Shown: positions 8,134 through 9,627 of the stretch, piece by piece
Position numbering within the stretch: position 1 is the stretch's first letter
Layout of the letters: each line of letters begins with the position of its first letter
Assembly (NCBI GenBank): GCA_947447315.1
Contig: CANFJD010000083.1
Location: 1-9,627, forward strand
Reading direction: 5' to 3'
DNA length: 9,627 bases
From: Fimbriimonadaceae bacterium
Lineage (GTDB): Bacteria > Armatimonadota > Fimbriimonadia > Fimbriimonadales > Fimbriimonadaceae
Translations under genes and position numbers: made by a program
Notes under the pieces: generated by a model
The model's database searches: none
Told to the model about the DNA's origin: nothing
The model's input: only the letters and a program-made list of their open reading frames with translations

Positions 8134-9374
8134 TCGCGCTGGCTGTGGTGGGGTCGCTGATATTTTTCGGCGACCCCGCGCCCGTCGCCCTGGCGTTCTC
8201 GCCGGACCATCGACTTTTGGTAACCGCGCGGGGCACGGTCTACTCCTATACGGGTGGCCGTCTGGACCGGGCCGCGAACTCTCTCCCGCCACCAACCAGC
8301 GGCACGGCGACTTTTCCCCCGCTTCCGACCGGTAGTCGCGCCACCCACGTTTCCGCGTATGCCGCTGGTCACAGCATGCAAATTCTGGCAGCCTACGAAG
8401 AAGGACTTTGGGAGCGGCGAGGCGGGCCGTGGCAACGCCTCGCCGTACCGGGACTTGAGCGGGTGCGAGCGCTGGCGGTGAACGACGATCAATTCGCCGC
8501 TACTACCGAAGCGGGAGAGATTTGGTCTTACCGCCAGGGTCGCTGGCAGAAATTAGAAACGCCTTCCGGGCCGACGGGAAGCATTTACGGACTGGCAACT
8601 TTCCACGGAAAGCTGTTCGCGGCTTCCTTTGAGAACGGGATCTCGGTGAAACAGGGCTCGGTGTGGCACCGGGTGATGCCTCCGATCATTTCCACCCCGC
8701 ACGCGCGCGACTTCGTGACGTTTCGGGATCGGTTGTATGTTCGGTACTCGACGGGCGAAGTGGACCGGTTCGACGGGAAGACGTGGGCAAAGAACGTTTT
8801 TCCCTGGTTACTGCGGGGCGGGGCGACTTGCTTATTTGCCTCCCAAAACAGCCTCTGGGTGGGACAATACGGCGGGTACAGCCAGTTCGATGGCACGCGG
8901 TGGACGCACGACTTGAAGCGTCCGCAACTGAGTAACGCGGTGACCACCGAGCTTTTCGCCAGCCAAAACACGGCTTGGCTGGGAACGCAGGATCGTGGCC
9001 TGTTTCGCATTTCGGGCAGCGAGATCCGGCAATTCGATCAGCGGCAGGGGCTGGGAGACGATTGGATCCGGCACATCTACGCGACCGGGCAGGATGTCTA
9101 CGTGGGACTCTTCCGGACCGGGGCGTACCGTCTGGTAGACGATCAATTCGTACGGATTACACCAGCGGTTCAAAACGAGGTCACCGGATTAATAGGCAAT
9201 CCGGATGGCAGCGTGACGATCTCCTCGCGCGAGGGCCTGTTCGCGTATAGAAAAGGTCAGGCGCGGACTCTAGATACCGGCAAATTCACAGAGGTTCAGA
9301 CGATGACACGCGGTTCGTCAACATCGCTGTGGCTTGGATTACCGACCGGAATCGCGCTCCATAGAGGGAATTAA
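8130..9374 (+). CDS. Exported beta-propeller repeat protein
   Basis: This is a 414-residue protein of unknown specific role. The GTG start overlaps the VIT/VWA stop as GTGA, so translation is probably coupled; there is no Shine-Dalgarno sequence of its own. Residues 2-13 are hydrophobic and may act as a short signal peptide or anchor, though no Lys or Arg precedes them. From about residue 20 to the end I count roughly ten repeats of ~40 residues, starting near 20, 73, 112, 152, 193, 232, 272, 313, 351 and 389. The usual pattern is hydrophobic strand, 'LWVG' or similar, 'G-(hydrophobic)-(aromatic)', then a 'G-x-W' turn (for example SLWVGQYGGY, KTWAKN, TRWTHD, GRWQKL, SVWHRV). This resembles the propellers of two-component-regulator sensor (Reg_prop) proteins, but no kinase or DNA-binding part is present. 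It probably works beside the VIT/VWA protein outside the cytoplasm, as a binding or scaffold domain. Confidence 0.8.
   Translation: MIALAVVGSLIFFGDPAPVALAFSPDHRLLVTARGTVYSYTGGRLDRAANSLPPPTSGTATFPPLPTGSRATHVSAYAAGHSMQILAAYEEGLWERRGGPWQRLAVPGLERVRALAVNDDQFAATTEAGEIWSYRQGRWQKLETPSGPTGSIYGLATFHGKLFAASFENGISVKQGSVWHRVMPPIISTPHARDFVTFRDRLYVRYSTGEVDRFDGKTWAKNVFPWLLRGGATCLFASQNSLWVGQYGGYSQFDGTRWTHDLKRPQLSNAVTTELFASQNTAWLGTQDRGLFRISGSEIRQFDQRQGLGDDWIRHIYATGQDVYVGLFRTGAYRLVDDQFVRITPAVQNEVTGLIGNPDGSVTISSREGLFAYRKGQARTLDTGKFTEVQTMTRGSSTSLWLGLPTGIALHRGN
8148..8179 (+). other. Strong RNA hairpin at the VIT/VWA-propeller gene junction
   Basis: GGGGTCGC (8150-8157) pairs perfectly with GCGACCCC (8170-8177). 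Pairing continues inward through a G-U, a G-C and an A-U pair to a six-base loop TATTTT (8161-8166), and outward by a G-U and a G-C pair, for about 13 bp in all. It begins 15 bases after the VIT/VWA stop codon and lies inside codons 7-17 of the propeller gene. The uridines sit in the loop, not after the stem, so it is not a normal intrinsic terminator. It could limit expression of the second gene or protect the upstream mRNA end; that role is inference. Confidence 0.5.
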
Positions 9375-9471
9375 CCCGTTCAGCGAGTGTTCAGATTGCA
9401 TCCATGCCTGGGCAAGGAATGGCCCCTACACTTCTCTTTGTCGTACCTCGACTTTTCGGAGCAGCAATTCA
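9375..9471 (+). other. Intergenic region with a small imperfect hairpin
   Basis: This 97-bp gap lies between the propeller gene and the lipoprotein gene. It holds a short hairpin at 9402-9422 (CCAT, a G-A mismatch, CCT, loop GGGCA, AGG, ATGG) followed by a pyrimidine-rich but not T-rich stretch, so it is a poor terminator. TACACT at 9427-9432 resembles a -10 box but lacks a convincing -35 at normal spacing. GGAG at 9458-9461 lies ten bases before the next ATG and is a plausible ribosome site. The promoter of the downstream gene is therefore not clear. Confidence 0.3.
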
Positions 9472-9627
9472 ATGAACGAACTCATTACATCACTACCCCA
9501 GCAGCCTGTCCAACGCCGCGCACTGCTGAAAGGAATCGGAATCGCGGGCGCAGGACTCTTGGCCGGTGGATTGCTGGCGGGATGCGGTGGAAGTAGCGAC
9601 AGTTCTTCCACGGCCAGCACGTTAGAC
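9472..9627 (+). CDS. N-terminus of a twin-arginine-type lipoprotein (partial, runs off the window)
   Basis: Only 52 codons are present, open to the window edge. The start ATG at 9472 has GGAG ten bases upstream. Residues 14-20 read QRRALLK, close to the twin-arginine export motif (RRxFLK). A glycine- and leucine-rich hydrophobic stretch follows (21-36), then a lipobox LAG-C with the lipidated cysteine at 38. After it comes a Gly/Ser/Thr linker typical of lipoproteins (GGSSDSSSTAST). It is therefore probably exported folded and lipid-anchored in the envelope. The mature domain is not visible. Many proteins with this kind of leader in related genomes carry ferritin-like domains, but that is only a guess from memory. 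Whether it belongs with the VIT/propeller pair is unclear, given the 97-bp gap. Confidence 0.75.
   Translation, partial: MNELITSLPQQPVQRRALLKGIGIAGAGLLAGGLLAGCGGSSDSSSTASTLD

Noticed and set aside
9396..9432. TTGCAT and TACACT as a promoter for the lipoprotein gene
   Set aside because: The spacing is 25 bases, too long for a normal promoter, and no better -35 sits 16-18 bases before TACACT.
1..9627. CRISPR arrays, insertion sequences, tRNA or rRNA genes, attachment sites
   Set aside because: I saw no regularly spaced repeats, transposase-like frames, terminal inverted repeats or structured-RNA signatures; nearly all of the window is coding.

Overview
The window looks like an ordinary chromosomal stretch of a moderately GC-rich, probably diderm bacterium. 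Coding density is high, and I see no mobile elements, RNA genes or CRISPR. The outer-membrane assignment rests on a very large TamB-type protein (TamB links the inner membrane to the outer-membrane assembly machinery). The gene set and style (a TamB homologue, VIT/VWA and propeller proteins, a twin-arginine lipoprotein, and at least one probable leaderless transcript) would fit Armatimonadota of the Fimbriimonas type or a relative. That placement is a guess from memory of such genomes, not a measurement.

The left half is transcribed leftwards as one unit. lipA (lipoyl synthase, 4640-5533) comes first, followed about 30-66 bp later by a tamB-like gene (44-4573, perhaps beginning at 4609). lipA has a TATACT box exactly 6 nt before its ATG and no Shine-Dalgarno sequence, the arrangement of a leaderless mRNA. 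The tamB reading frame has a strong Shine-Dalgarno sequence placed for a non-standard ATT start, 12 codons upstream of the first conventional start.

The right half is transcribed rightwards, divergent from lipA. It begins with an exported VIT + von Willebrand A protein (5590-8133) with a complete metal-ion-dependent adhesion site and a C-terminal Ig-like region. This gene overlaps by 4 bp a second exported protein (8130-9374) made almost wholly of about ten ~40-residue beta-propeller repeats. The overlap and shared secretion suggest that the two act together outside the cytoplasm. A strong hairpin (8148-8179) lies just inside the second gene. After a 97-bp gap, the window ends within the first 52 codons of a twin-arginine-type lipoprotein gene (from 9472).

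Nothing in the window proves a new defence or mobile system. The most interesting parts are the VIT-VWA/propeller pair with its junction hairpin, and the unusual translation-start signals in the lipA-tamB operon.
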